Source: Streptomyces sp. A1136
Lineage (GTDB): Bacteria > Actinomycetota > Actinomycetes > Streptomycetales > Streptomycetaceae
Assembly: GCF_004795055.1 (NCBI RefSeq)
Contig: NZ_SSBJ01000008.1
Coordinates: forward strand, 124,001-188,000
Direction of reading: 5' to 3'
DNA: 64,000 nt
In this document: piece by piece, positions 44,530 through 53,640 of the stretch
Layout of the letters: each line of letters starts with the position of its first letter
Position numbering within the stretch: the stretch's first letter is position 1
Notes under the pieces: model-generated
What the model saw: the letters and a program-made list of their open reading frames with translations, nothing else
Database searches by the model: none
Told to the model about the DNA's origin: nothing
Made by a program: the position numbers and the translations under genes

Positions 44530-46062
44530 ATGAGTCTCCACCGCCGTCCGGTCCTGATAAGCGCGGCCGCCGCCGCTCTCTCCGGCGTGGGGGCGGGCGC
44601 CCGGGCCGCCTCCCGCAGACCTTCGGGCGGCCCCGACTTCCGGGCGCTCGCCCGTGCGGTGGACGGCCGGGTGATCGTGCCCGGTGACCGGGACTACCCG
44701 GAGGCCCGGCAGTTGTTCCAGCCCCGCTACGACGCCGTCGCCCCGGGCGCCGTGGTCTACCCGGCACACGCCGGCGACGTGGCCGTCTGCCTGGAGTTCG
44801 CCCGGCGCCGCGCCGTACCCGTGGTGCCGCGCGGGGGCGGCCACAGCTACGCGGGCTGGTCCACCACCGCCGCCGGGCTCGTGGTCGACGTCGGGGCCAT
44901 GGCCGCGCTCGCCGTCGAGGGGGACGGGGTCCGGATCGGCGCCGGGGCCCGGCTCGGGGACCTCAACCGTGACCTCGCCGCACGGGGCCTGGGCATCCCG
45001 ACGGGCCTGTGTCCCTCCGTCGGGATCGCCGGGCTGGCGCTCGGCGGCGGCATGGGCCTGGCCTCACGGGTCCACGGGACCACCTCCGACGCCCTGACCG
45101 GGGTACGGGTGGTCACCCCGGACGGGGTCGTCCGGGAGGCCGACGCCGAGCGGGACCCCGACCTCTTCTGGGCGTTGCGCGGCGGCGGGGGCGGGAACTT
45201 CGGCGTCGTCACCGAGTTCCGCTTCCGCACCCACCCGGTCGGGGACGTGGCCTCGGCGGAACTTCGCTGGCCCGGCGCGGACTCCGCCGCCGTGCTCGAC
45301 GGCTGGCAGCGCTGGCTGGAGGGGCTCCCGGACCCGTTCTGGAGCCACCTGGAGTTCCTCCTCGAAGCGGGCGGCGACGACGCCCCGGCCGTGCGGGTGC
45401 TGTGCTTCGACGGCCGCCACGAGCTGGAGCGGGAGCTGACCCGGCTGTCCGACCTGATCGGCGGCGAGCCGCAGGACGGCTCGGTCACCGTCCGGGGGTA
45501 CGGCGACACCGTACGGACCATGTCGGGGTGCGCCGAGCTCGGCGCCGCGCAGTGCCGGCTGCCGGGTCGGCTGCCCGGCCGGGACCCCCGGGGACAGGTC
45601 GACCGGCACTCCTACGCCGGCCGCTGCGACTTCTGGGCGCGGCCGGGCCTTCCGGAGGCGGCCGTGCGGGCGGTGCTGGACGCCGTACGCCGCTACCGGG
45701 ACGCGGTACCGGCGGGCGGCCGCGGGGTGGTGCAGTTCCTCGGGGAGTGCGGCGGCGCGATGAACCGGCCGGCCGCCGCCGACACCGCCTTCGCCCATCG
45801 CGACCAGGCCTTCCTCGCCCAGTACCTCGCCTACTGGCCCGACTCCGCGCCGGCCGCCGAAGTGGCCCGGCACCAGGAGTGGCTGGACGGTCTCTGGCGG
45901 GACCTGCGGCCGTGGGCGAGCGGCAGCGCGTACCAGAACTACGTCGATCCGAAGCTCGTCGGCTGGCGCCGGGCGTACTACGGCCCGAACCTCGCCCGGC
46001 TGGAAGAAGTCCGCCGCGCCTACGACCCCGCCAGGCTGTTCCGCTTTCCCCAAGCCATCTAG
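44530..46062 (+). CDS. secreted FAD-linked oxidase, BBE family
   Basis: A 510-residue flavoprotein with a possible Tat/Sec signal (residues 1-27: SLHRRPVLISAAAAALSG). The FAD-binding domain has PRGGGHSYAGWS (H105) and TGLCPSVGIAGLALGGGMG (C161), the two residues that hold FAD covalently in bicovalent members. The C-terminal SAYQNYVDPKLVGWRRAYYG is the BBE motif. Such enzymes oxidise sugars, alkaloids or polyketides. ATG 44530 follows GGAAGGAGG. The serine protease follows after 11 bases, so the two are probably co-transcribed. Confidence 0.92.
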   Translation: MSLHRRPVLISAAAAALSGVGAGARAASRRPSGGPDFRALARAVDGRVIVPGDRDYPEARQLFQPRYDAVAPGAVVYPAHAGDVAVCLEFARRRAVPVVPRGGGHSYAGWSTTAAGLVVDVGAMAALAVEGDGVRIGAGARLGDLNRDLAARGLGIPTGLCPSVGIAGLALGGGMGLASRVHGTTSDALTGVRVVTPDGVVREADAERDPDLFWALRGGGGGNFGVVTEFRFRTHPVGDVASAELRWPGADSAAVLDGWQRWLEGLPDPFWSHLEFLLEAGGDDAPAVRVLCFDGRHELERELTRLSDLIGGEPQDGSVTVRGYGDTVRTMSGCAELGAAQCRLPGRLPGRDPRGQVDRHSYAGRCDFWARPGLPEAAVRAVLDAVRRYRDAVPAGGRGVVQFLGECGGAMNRPAAADTAFAHRDQAFLAQYLAYWPDSAPAAEVARHQEWLDGLWRDLRPWASGSAYQNYVDPKLVGWRRAYYGPNLARLEEVRRAYDPARLFRFPQAI

Positions 46063-46073
46063 GGAGCCCTTGC

Positions 46074-47195
46074 ATGCGACGTACGTTGACGATGGCGGCG
46101 GCCACGGCCGCGCTGGCGCTGGTGGGCGGCCCGCTGGTGGTCACCGAGGCGCACGGCGCCCCCGTCCTCGGGCGCTGGTCGGCCGTGGAGGCGCAGGCCT
46201 TCTGGACGCCCGAGCGGATGGCCGCGGCGATTCCCGCGCCCCCGGAGCCGGAAGCGCCCGAGGTGGCGGACCCTTCCCCCGGTCCGGCGGCGAGCCCGGC
46301 CGACCCCGCTCCCTCCGCGACGCCCACGCCGACGCCCACGCCCCCACCGACCCCGACGCCTTCGCCCTCGCCTTCCGTCGCGGCGGTCCCACCCGGCCGG
46401 GCCCCCGACCCGGCCTACGCCGCCGCGGCCGCCCACCCGGGGGTCGGGCGCGACTTCGACGGCATGCCGGTCGTCGGGCGGATGTTCGTCATGACCGGTG
46501 GCGGGGGCTATTTCTGCACCGCGAGCGTGGTCTCCTCCCCCGGGCGGGACCTGGTGGTCAGCGCGGCGCACTGCCTGCTCGGCGCGGACGCCCGACAGGT
46601 GGCCTTCGTACCGCACTACAGGGCCGACAGGCCGCAGCCGTACGGCATGTTCCCGGTGCTGCGCGACTCGGCCGGGCACGCGAAGGTCTGGATCGCCCCC
46701 CGTTACCGGAGCGAGGGCGCCGACCGCGCGGCCACGCTCGACGTGGCCTTCGCCCAGGTGGGGCCCAACGCCTCGGGCGCCCTGGTGGAGGACGTCGTCG
46801 GCGGGAACCGGCTGGTGACCGGCGCCGCCTACGCGCAGGCGTCCGTCACGCTCGTCGGCTACCCGGCGTCCGCCGCCCGGCCGCGCCTGTGCGTGAACCG
46901 GACGACCAAGTTCACCAGCTCCGATCCGAAGATCCCCGGTACCTTCCAGCGGATCGACTGCACCGGCTACCCGGGAGGGACCAGCGGCGGGCCCTTCCTG
47001 ACCCACTTCGACCCGAACACCCTCACCGGTGACATCGTCGGGGTCATCGGCGGCTGGAAGACCGGCGGCGACACCGACGACACCTCGTACAGCTCCTACT
47101 TCGGCGCGGAGATCAGGGCGTTGTACGAGACGGCGGTCGCCTCGGCGCGGGTGGCGCGGGTGGCGCGGGCGACACGGACGACCCGGACCGGGTGA
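46074..47195 (+). CDS. secreted trypsin-like serine protease
   Basis: A 373-residue exported protein. Residues 1-29 are a signal peptide, then a Pro/Ser/Thr-rich linker (about 55-110, TPTPTPPPTPTPSPSP) that could span the cell wall. The protease domain has the triad H166 (VVSAAHCLL), D223 (ATLDVAFAQV) and S304 (YPGGTSGGPF). The last 18 residues repeat VAR/ART units with Arg-rich charge. ATG 46074 follows AGGGAG. The 3' end overlaps the next convergent gene by 83 bases. Confidence 0.92.
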   Translation: MRRTLTMAAATAALALVGGPLVVTEAHGAPVLGRWSAVEAQAFWTPERMAAAIPAPPEPEAPEVADPSPGPAASPADPAPSATPTPTPTPPPTPTPSPSPSVAAVPPGRAPDPAYAAAAAHPGVGRDFDGMPVVGRMFVMTGGGGYFCTASVVSSPGRDLVVSAAHCLLGADARQVAFVPHYRADRPQPYGMFPVLRDSAGHAKVWIAPRYRSEGADRAATLDVAFAQVGPNASGALVEDVVGGNRLVTGAAYAQASVTLVGYPASAARPRLCVNRTTKFTSSDPKIPGTFQRIDCTGYPGGTSGGPFLTHFDPNTLTGDIVGVIGGWKTGGDTDDTSYSSYFGAEIRALYETAVASARVARVARATRTTRTG

Positions 47196-47547
47196 GCGGT
47201 CCGGGCTGGGCGTGCACCCGTACCCAACGGGTCCGGCGCGGGTTGCCCACGGTGGGCGGCGTCGCCGGGACCTCGTCGGCGCTCAGCGGGTCGGCCGGGG
47301 CGAGGGCGAGGTGGCGGCGCAGTTCCGCGAGGGCCGCGTGCACGGGGGCGAGGATGACCTCGGCACGCGGGTGGATGCGCGCCAGCGCGTGCGCGGTGGT
47401 CTCGATGGTCTCGGCGGCGTCCTCGGCGGCGGTCCGGCTCCACCCGCCGGGTCCACCGGCGGCCCAGGGCGCGACGGCGTCGTAGAGGTGACAGGCGGCA
47501 TCGGCCGCGGCGTCGGCCCGTTCACCGACACCCGGCGCCGCGTTCAT
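47113..47547 (-). CDS. hypothetical protein, about 144 residues, overlapping the protease gene
   Basis: A hypothetical protein with an N-terminal helical half (GERADAAADAACHLYDAVAPW, AAEDAAETIETTAHALARIH, LAPVHAALAELRRHLALA) and a disordered Pro/Ser/Arg-rich tail. The ATG at 47547 has GGAGCTGCTGCC ahead of it, better than the ATG at 47562. The last 83 bases lie opposite the 3' end of the protease gene. Function unknown. Confidence 0.7.
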   Translation of the reverse strand: MNAAPGVGERADAAADAACHLYDAVAPWAAGGPGGWSRTAAEDAAETIETTAHALARIHPRAEVILAPVHAALAELRRHLALAPADPLSADEVPATPPTVGNPRRTRWVRVHAQPGPLTRSGSSVSPAPPAPPAPRRPPSRTTP

Positions 47548-47663
47548 CGGCAGCAGCTCCATGCCCGGTCAACGACCGCGGCCCGCCGGGGGAACGAACG
47601 GACGGCCACCGGACCCGAAGGCCCCCGGCGTACGCGGCGGCGTACGCGGCGGGGTCGAGCCGC

Positions 47664-48611
47664 TCACGGGACGACGCTCCGCAGCCACAGGGGCAACAGC
47701 AGGAGGGACACGACGGAGCTCTTGATCACGACCGAGGCCGAGAGATCGACCCCCACGTCGTAGCGCTGCGCGAAGATGAACAGGTTCTGCGGGGTCGGCA
47801 TGGCGGCGATCAGCACGAGGTAGGCGAGCCAGTCTCCGCGGACGCCGAACAGGGCCCCGCAGACCACCCACGCCAGCAGCGGGAAACCCAGGCACTTGAC
47901 CGCGATCAGCGCCATCTCCTCGCGCGTGGTGTCCCGCAGGCCCAGACCCGTACCGCCGAGGTGCAGGCCCAGCGCGAACAGGGCGACCGGGGAGGCGCTG
48001 TCCCCGACGAACGCGGCTCCGTCGAGCACCACCTTCGGCAGGTGCACCGACAGCAGGTTGAGCACGATGCCCGCGTTGCAGGCCAGTACGAGCGGGGTGA
48101 CGAGGGACGCGCGCAGCGCCCGGGCGAGGCGGACGCCCGGGCCGCCGGTCGCCGCGCCCGCGCGGCCGAGCTCCATGATGGCGATGACGACGAGGGACAG
48201 TACGCAGACCTGGAACAGCAGCACCGGGAAAATGGGCGCCGCCGTCCCGAACACCGTGATGAAGACGGGGACGGCGAAGTAGGCCGTGTTCACCTGGACG
48301 CCCGCCATGACCCGCAACGCGATGGCGCGGGGCTCGCGTATGCCGTGGGCGGCCGCGCCGAGGGCCACGGCGAGCACCGCGAGGGCCGCGGTCGCCGCGT
48401 AGCCGCCGATGGCGCGCCAGTCGAAGAGGGCGGCGAGGTCGCTGGCGTAGATGTTGCCGAACAGGTAGCAGGGGACGGCGAAGAGGAACGCGTAGTCGGC
48501 GAACGTCTTGGACGCCTCGGCCGGAACGATCTTGCGGCGCGCGAGCAGCACCCCGCCGCCGAAGGCCAGCAGTACCGGCACCAGCTTTTCGAGTGCGGCT
48601 GCCCCGCCCAT
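47664..48611 (-). CDS. AEC-family (auxin efflux carrier-like) transporter
   Basis: A 315-residue membrane protein with about ten helices in two inverted halves, e.g. KLVPVLLAFGGGVLLARR, VPVFITVFG and VALFALGLHLGGTGLGL (the conserved crossover). AEC family members export or import small organic anions such as malate. ATG 48611 follows AAGGAGG. It is divergent from the two-component kinase by 80 bases. Confidence 0.92.
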   Translation of the reverse strand: MGGAAALEKLVPVLLAFGGGVLLARRKIVPAEASKTFADYAFLFAVPCYLFGNIYASDLAALFDWRAIGGYAATAALAVLAVALGAAAHGIREPRAIALRVMAGVQVNTAYFAVPVFITVFGTAAPIFPVLLFQVCVLSLVVIAIMELGRAGAATGGPGVRLARALRASLVTPLVLACNAGIVLNLLSVHLPKVVLDGAAFVGDSASPVALFALGLHLGGTGLGLRDTTREEMALIAVKCLGFPLLAWVVCGALFGVRGDWLAYLVLIAAMPTPQNLFIFAQRYDVGVDLSASVVIKSSVVSLLLLPLWLRSVVP

Positions 48612-48691
48612 GGGTACGGTCCTCCTTGATCGACCGGGTGCAGCCTATCCATCCCGTCGTGGCGGGTCTCGGCCGCATACGCTGATCCGTC

Positions 48692-50020
48692 ATGAGCGAC
48701 GCGACCGGGCCGACGGCCCCTCCCCCCGCCCCCGCCCCGGGGCCGCGCGCGGTCACCCGGTTCGCCGTGGTGCTGCGGACACCGGCCCGCCCCGGGGAAC
48801 CGCTGTTCGCGCGGGCGCCGCGACCGTGGCAGCGGTGGATGCCGCTCGTCGTGAGCGCCGTGTTCGTGGTGGCGCTGCTGCCGGTGACCGTCGCGGTACT
48901 GACCAACGACTACGGCGCGGGCGGCGGCTGGGCGGGAGCGCTCGGCGTGGCGCAGACGGTGCCGCTGGTGCTCGCCGTGACCCGGCCGCTGGCCGCCTGG
49001 GGCATGGTGCTGCTCGCCGACACCGTCGGGGCGGTGCTGCTGATCCACGCCGACAAGGTGGCGGGCCATGCCTGGCCGTGGACGCCGATGGGCATCGTCG
49101 GCTACCTGCTGCTGATGGTCTGCCTGGGGCTGCGCGCGTCGGTCCGGACGCTGGTCGGCGTCTGGTTGGCGACCGGAGCCGTCGGGGTCATGTTGGGCTT
49201 CTTCGCGCCCGCCGGGGTGACGAACACGGTCGCGCTCCTCTTCGTCCTGGGCGGCACCTTCCTCGCGCTGACGGGGGCGCTGCGCCTGCTGGGCGACGCG
49301 CAGCAGCGGATCGTGGAGCAGGAGGGCATCAGCGAGGCGGAGCGGTCCCGGCGCACCCTGCTGGAGGAACGGGCACGCATCGCGCGGGAGTTGCACGACG
49401 TGGTGGCGCACCACATGTCGGTGATCACGGTGCAGGCCGATTCCGCGCCGTACCGGCTGCCGGGCATGGCGGAGCCGGTGCGGGAGGAGTTCGCCGCGAT
49501 CGCGGCCTGTGCCCGCGAGTCGCTGGGCGAGATGCGGCGGCTGCTCACCGTGCTGCGCGGCGACGGCGGCGAGGCGGGTGCCGGGGAACGGGCTCCGCAG
49601 CCGGGGATCGACCGGCTCCAGCAGCTGGTGGAGGCGACCGTCCGGGCGGGGCAGCCGGTGGAGTTGTCCCTCGCGGCGGGGGCGGGGCGGGGCGTGCCGC
49701 CGGCGGTGGACCTGTCGGCGTACCGGATCGTTCAGGAGGCGCTGGCCAATGTGGTGCGGCACGCGCCGGGGGCGCCGACCCGGGTCTCGGTGACCCGTTC
49801 CCCCGAGGAACCGGACGAGGTGCTCGTCCTGGTCGTCAACGGCCCCGCGCCGGGCGCCGTGGTGGCGGTGGAGACCTCGGGGACGGGCCACGGTCTGGTG
49901 GGGATGCGCGAGCGCGTACGGTTGACGGGCGGGACGCTCGACACCGGCCCGCTGCCCGAGGGCGGTTTCCGCGTCGCCGCCCGACTGCCCGTGAACCCTT
50001 CGGCCGAGGAGCCCAGTTGA
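48692..50020 (+). CDS. NarL-type sensor histidine kinase (second system)
   Basis: A 442-residue membrane kinase. Five or so helices lie between residues 50 and 200, then a HisKA_3 domain with H235 in ARELHDVVAHHMSVI, and a GHKL ATPase (YRIVQEALANVVRHAPG; GHGLVGMRERVRLTGG). It phosphorylates the next gene product. The response regulator start overlaps its stop (TTGA). A role in sensing cell-envelope stress is common for this class, but not shown here. Confidence 0.93.
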   Translation: MSDATGPTAPPPAPAPGPRAVTRFAVVLRTPARPGEPLFARAPRPWQRWMPLVVSAVFVVALLPVTVAVLTNDYGAGGGWAGALGVAQTVPLVLAVTRPLAAWGMVLLADTVGAVLLIHADKVAGHAWPWTPMGIVGYLLLMVCLGLRASVRTLVGVWLATGAVGVMLGFFAPAGVTNTVALLFVLGGTFLALTGALRLLGDAQQRIVEQEGISEAERSRRTLLEERARIARELHDVVAHHMSVITVQADSAPYRLPGMAEPVREEFAAIAACARESLGEMRRLLTVLRGDGGEAGAGERAPQPGIDRLQQLVEATVRAGQPVELSLAAGAGRGVPPAVDLSAYRIVQEALANVVRHAPGAPTRVSVTRSPEEPDEVLVLVVNGPAPGAVVAVETSGTGHGLVGMRERVRLTGGTLDTGPLPEGGFRVAARLPVNPSAEEPS

Positions 50021-50697
50021 CCATCCGCGTGATCATCGTCGACGACCAGGCGATGGTGCGTGCGGGGTTCGCCGCACTGCTTTCCGCCCAGGCTGACATC
50101 GATGTGGTGGGTGAGGCGCCCGACGGGCGGGAGGGGGTGCGCGTCTCGCGCACCGTCCACCCGGACGTGGTGCTGATGGACGTACGGATGCCGGAGATGG
50201 ACGGCCTCTCGGCCGCCCGGGAGATCCTCGCCCCGCCGCCGGGCGTGGTCCACCGGCCGAAGGTGTTGATGCTGACCACCTTCGACATCGACGACTACGT
50301 CTACGAGGCGCTGCGCGCGGGCGCGTCCGGGTTCCTCCTCAAGGACGCGCCGCCGGCCGACCTGATCGCGGCGGTGCGGATCGTCGCCTCGGGCGAGGCC
50401 CTGCTCGCCCCCTCGGTGACGCGTCGGCTGATCGCGGACTTCGTGCAGCAGCGGCCCGCGCCCCGCAAGGACCCGGCGCTGCGGTTGAACGGGCTGACGC
50501 CTCGTGAGACCGAGGTACTGGAACTCATCGCGCGCGGGTTGTCGAACCAGGAGATCGCCGGGCACCTGGTGGTGGCCGAGCAGACCGTCAAGACCCACAT
50601 CGGGCGGGTGCTGGGCAAGCTCGACCTCCGGGACCGGGCCCAGGCCGTCATCTTCGCCTACGAGGCGGGCCTGGTCCGGCCCGGCGACAGCGCCTGA
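50017..50697 (+). CDS. NarL/LuxR-family response regulator (second system)
   Basis: A 226-residue regulator with a receiver (VIIVDDQAMVRAGFAALL; DVVLMDVRMPEMDG) and LuxR-type DNA-binding domain (LTPRETEVLELIARGLSNQEIAGHL). The TTG start at 50017 overlaps the kinase stop by four bases (TTGA) and has GAGGAG upstream, indicating coupled translation. Targets may include the divergent AEC carrier. Confidence 0.95.
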   Translation: MTIRVIIVDDQAMVRAGFAALLSAQADIDVVGEAPDGREGVRVSRTVHPDVVLMDVRMPEMDGLSAAREILAPPPGVVHRPKVLMLTTFDIDDYVYEALRAGASGFLLKDAPPADLIAAVRIVASGEALLAPSVTRRLIADFVQQRPAPRKDPALRLNGLTPRETEVLELIARGLSNQEIAGHLVVAEQTVKTHIGRVLGKLDLRDRAQAVIFAYEAGLVRPGDSA

Positions 50698-50821
50698 GTC
50701 CCGCGCCACTCCTCCTCCACCCCCTACGTGGGTATGAGGTGCGGCTTGGCTCCACGGTCCGACGTCCGTGCGGCCGTCTCCTTCCTACCTTCTGCCTCAC
50801 CACGAGGAGAGGGGAAAGCGG

Positions 50822-51868
50822 ATGCGCCGCTTCGGAAGGACGCTGGCCGCCGCCGCGCTGACGGTGACGCTGGTCGCGGGGACGGCCGGCTGGGCGGGCG
50901 CGGACAGCGTGACGCCGGTCACCGGACCGCCGCCGGGTACGGCCGCCTGGCTGGCCGAGGCGCTGCCGGGCCGGCCCCTGCCCGACCCGGCGACGGCCTC
51001 GGCGTCCGAGGTCGCCCGGCTCTTCGCGGGCCTCGACGACGCCCGGCGGCGGGACCTCCTGAGCCGCCACCCCCTGGTGGTGGGCAATCTGGACGGGGCT
51101 CCGCCCGCCCTGCGGTACGAGGCCAACCGGCTGGCGATCACCGCCACGGGTGACGCCCGGTACGCCTCCCTGGCCCGTCCCGGCCGGCAGATCCTGTCCT
51201 TCGACCCGCGCGGCCGGGGGCAGGTCGCCGAGGTGTTCGGGGACCTGGAGCACGCGGCCCACGTCGCGGTGATCGTCCCGGGTTCCGACAACGACGCGGC
51301 CGGCCACGACACGGCGCGCGGACCCGCCACCGGCCCCGCCGGAATGGCCCGGGCGCTGCGCTCCGCGACCGGGGGTTCCGGCACCGCCGTGGTGGCCTGG
51401 ACGGGTTACACCACGCCCGTCGGGGTCGGCCTCGACGCGGCCGAAGGACGGCTGGCCGAGGCGGGCGCCGTACGGCTGGCCCGGTTCACGGCCGGCCTCG
51501 ACGCGGTCGGCGCCCCCGACCCGGCGCTGTTCTGCCACAGTTACGGCTCGGTGGTCTGCGGGCTCGCGGCCCGCCACACCGACGCCGCCGACATCGTCGT
51601 GTTCGGCTCGCCCGGCATGCGGGCCGGCGACGCCGCCGCACTGCACACCGGCGCCCGCGTCTGGGCGGCCCGGGGCCCCTCCGACTGGATCGCCGACGTC
51701 CCGAACGTGGAACTGGCCGGCCTCGGCCACGGCACCGACCCCACCTCCGCCGCGTTCGGCGCCCGTCGGGTGCCCGCCACCGATGTGGCCGGTCACACCG
51801 GCTACTTCGCCCCCGGAACCCGGTCCCTGGCGGCCTTCGCCGCGATCGCGACGGGAGACGTCCGATGA
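50822..51868 (+). CDS. secreted alpha/beta hydrolase (DUF1023-like)
   Basis: A 348-residue exported protein. Residues 1-27 are a signal peptide (AAAALTVTLVAGTAGWAGA). An alpha/beta hydrolase domain follows with FCHSYGSVVCGLAA as the nucleophile elbow (GxSxG-like, S in HSYGS) and VPGSDNDAAGHD. This resembles DUF1023 hydrolases, whose substrates are not known. ATG 50822 follows GAGAGGGGAAAGCGG. It is translationally coupled to the following acyltransferase (ATGA). Confidence 0.87.
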   Translation: MRRFGRTLAAAALTVTLVAGTAGWAGADSVTPVTGPPPGTAAWLAEALPGRPLPDPATASASEVARLFAGLDDARRRDLLSRHPLVVGNLDGAPPALRYEANRLAITATGDARYASLARPGRQILSFDPRGRGQVAEVFGDLEHAAHVAVIVPGSDNDAAGHDTARGPATGPAGMARALRSATGGSGTAVVAWTGYTTPVGVGLDAAEGRLAEAGAVRLARFTAGLDAVGAPDPALFCHSYGSVVCGLAARHTDAADIVVFGSPGMRAGDAAALHTGARVWAARGPSDWIADVPNVELAGLGHGTDPTSAAFGARRVPATDVAGHTGYFAPGTRSLAAFAAIATGDVR

Positions 51869-53097
51869 GCGCCACGACCACGCGGCGCACGCCGGGGACC
51901 GCGCTGCGTGCCGCGGCCGCCAGGATCGAGCGGCGCACCCCCGCACACCGGGACCGGGCGATCGACGGACTGCGCGCCCTCGCGCTGCTCGCGGTGCCGA
52001 CCGGGCACTGGCTGCTCGGCGGATTCACCCTCGACTCCGAGGGCGGACTGCACAACGCGAGCCCGCTGTCGGCGTTCGGCGCCCTGGCCCCGGCGAGCTG
52101 GGTGCTCCAGATGCTCGGCGTCTTCTTCCTCGTCGGCGGCTACGCCTCCGCTCTGTCCTTCCGCCGCCGCCCGGGTTCGACCGGGGCGTGGCTCGGGGGC
52201 CGGATCGCCCGGCTCGGGCGGCCGGTGCTCGGGGTGACGGCCGTCTGGGCCCTGGCGGCTCCGGCGCTGTTCGCGCTGGGGGTGCCGGAGGCCACGTTGC
52301 GGACCGGGGCGACGCTGGTGGTCCAACCCCTGTGGTTCGTCGGCGTGTATGTGGTGGTCACCGCGCTGACCCCGTACTGCGTGCGGGCGGCGCACCGGCT
52401 CGGCGGGTGGGCGGCGGCCCCGCTGCTCGCCACCGTCGCGGTGGTGGACGCCCTGCGCTACGGGCCGCTCGCCGACTCGCTGCCCGACTGGTTGTCCCTG
52501 CTGAACATCCTGCCGGGATGGTTGTTCGCGTACCAGCTGGGCGTGGCCTGGGGCGAGGGCCGGATCGGGCGGCGCGGGGCGTGGGCGCTGCTGGTGGGCG
52601 GGGTCGCGCTGTTCGCGACGCTGCTGACGGTCTTCCACTACCCCGCGTCGATGGTCGGGGTGCCCGGCGAGGCCCGGACCAACTCGCACCCGCCGTCGCT
52701 GTTGGTGCTCGCGCTCGCGGCCGCCCAGTCGGGTGCGGCGATGCTGCTGCGCGATCGGCTGGCGAGGCTGCTGGCGCGGCCCGCGCTGTGGGCGCCGGTC
52801 GTGGTGATCAACCTGTGCGCGATGACGATCCTGTGCTGGCACCAGAGCGCCATGCTGGCGGCTGCCGTCCCCGGCTCGTTCGTCGGGGACCTGGCGGGTC
52901 TGACGACGGCTCCCGACAGCCCGGGGTGGATCGCGGCCCGGCTGGCCTGGATGCCGCTGTTCGCCGTCCTGTTGGTGGGCATCGCCCGCTACGCACGCCG
53001 CTTCGAGGAGCCGTGGACCCGGGCGAGTGCGGTGCGCCGGACCGTGGCGGGCGTCTTGGCGGCCGGTTTCGCGGTGTTCGCCCTGGGTCTGGCGTGA
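51865..53097 (+). CDS. membrane acyltransferase, acyltransferase-3 family
   Basis: A 410-residue protein with about ten hydrophobic helices. RDRAIDGLRALALLAVPTGHWLLGG carries the DGLRA/H start typical of acyltransferase-3 (OafA-like) proteins, and GVFFLVGGYASALSF follows the family. It should transfer acyl groups to a sugar or lipid at the membrane. Its start overlaps the preceding hydrolase stop by four bases, so both probably act together on one envelope molecule. Confidence 0.88.
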   Translation: MSATTTRRTPGTALRAAAARIERRTPAHRDRAIDGLRALALLAVPTGHWLLGGFTLDSEGGLHNASPLSAFGALAPASWVLQMLGVFFLVGGYASALSFRRRPGSTGAWLGGRIARLGRPVLGVTAVWALAAPALFALGVPEATLRTGATLVVQPLWFVGVYVVVTALTPYCVRAAHRLGGWAAAPLLATVAVVDALRYGPLADSLPDWLSLLNILPGWLFAYQLGVAWGEGRIGRRGAWALLVGGVALFATLLTVFHYPASMVGVPGEARTNSHPPSLLVLALAAAQSGAAMLLRDRLARLLARPALWAPVVVINLCAMTILCWHQSAMLAAAVPGSFVGDLAGLTTAPDSPGWIAARLAWMPLFAVLLVGIARYARRFEEPWTRASAVRRTVAGVLAAGFAVFALGLA

Positions 53098-53106
53098 GGG
53101 GGCCGT

Positions 53107-53529
53107 TCAGGCGATGGAGGCGGCGACGACGGCCGCCACGGCGAGATTGCAGGAGGCGGTGACCCAGACCGCCGGGTGCGGCTCCGGGTCGACCACGATG
53201 GCGCCCAGCTTGCCGGGGGTCACCAGGTCCAGCACCAGGAAGGCCACCGCCATCAGCACCAGGCCGAGCACGCCGAACGCCGCGGTGGACAGCAGGCCCT
53301 TGCCGAAGTCCTCGTACGTCGTCCAGATCGAGGTGAACACGATGCCGCCGATGCCGAGCAGCGCGGAACTGAGCAACAGCGCGGCGTTGCGGTTGCGCTC
53401 CTCCCAGATCTGCCGCGGGAGCTTCCCCGGCGTCAGTACGTCCACCAGGACGATGCCGAGTACCAGCAGCACCAGGCCGAGGGCTCCGAAGGCGCTGGTC
53501 CGGCCGAGTCCGTCGAGGATGTCACTCAT
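53107..53529 (-). CDS. DUF350-family membrane protein
   Basis: A 140-residue protein with four hydrophobic helices in two repeats: GALGLVLLVLGIVLVDVLTPGKL and GVLGLVLMAVAFLVLDLVTPGKL. The repeated VDxLTPGKL motif is typical of DUF350/YjfL proteins, whose function is unknown. In other bacteria DUF350 genes sit beside ATP-grasp enzymes of the glutathionylspermidine-synthase kind; here it is divergent from an ATP-grasp gene, 111 bases away. ATG 53529. Confidence 0.9.
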   Translation of the reverse strand: MSDILDGLGRTSAFGALGLVLLVLGIVLVDVLTPGKLPRQIWEERNRNAALLLSSALLGIGGIVFTSIWTTYEDFGKGLLSTAAFGVLGLVLMAVAFLVLDLVTPGKLGAIVVDPEPHPAVWVTASCNLAVAAVVAASIA

Positions 53530-53640
53530 GGGGAAACCTGTCTGCGCGTGGGAGGGAAGGTGTGGGTAGGAAGGGGTCGACCGTCGCGGGCCGGGCGAAT
53601 CTACCGCACGTCCGGGCGGTGGACCATGGGAGGTCGGCAG

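Noticed and set aside
53176..53640. N-terminal extension of the GNAT-ATP-grasp protein
   Set aside because: The extension runs opposite the DUF350 gene and is Arg/His/Gln-rich; GTG 53641 has a strong ribosome-binding site and the GNAT fold starts there.
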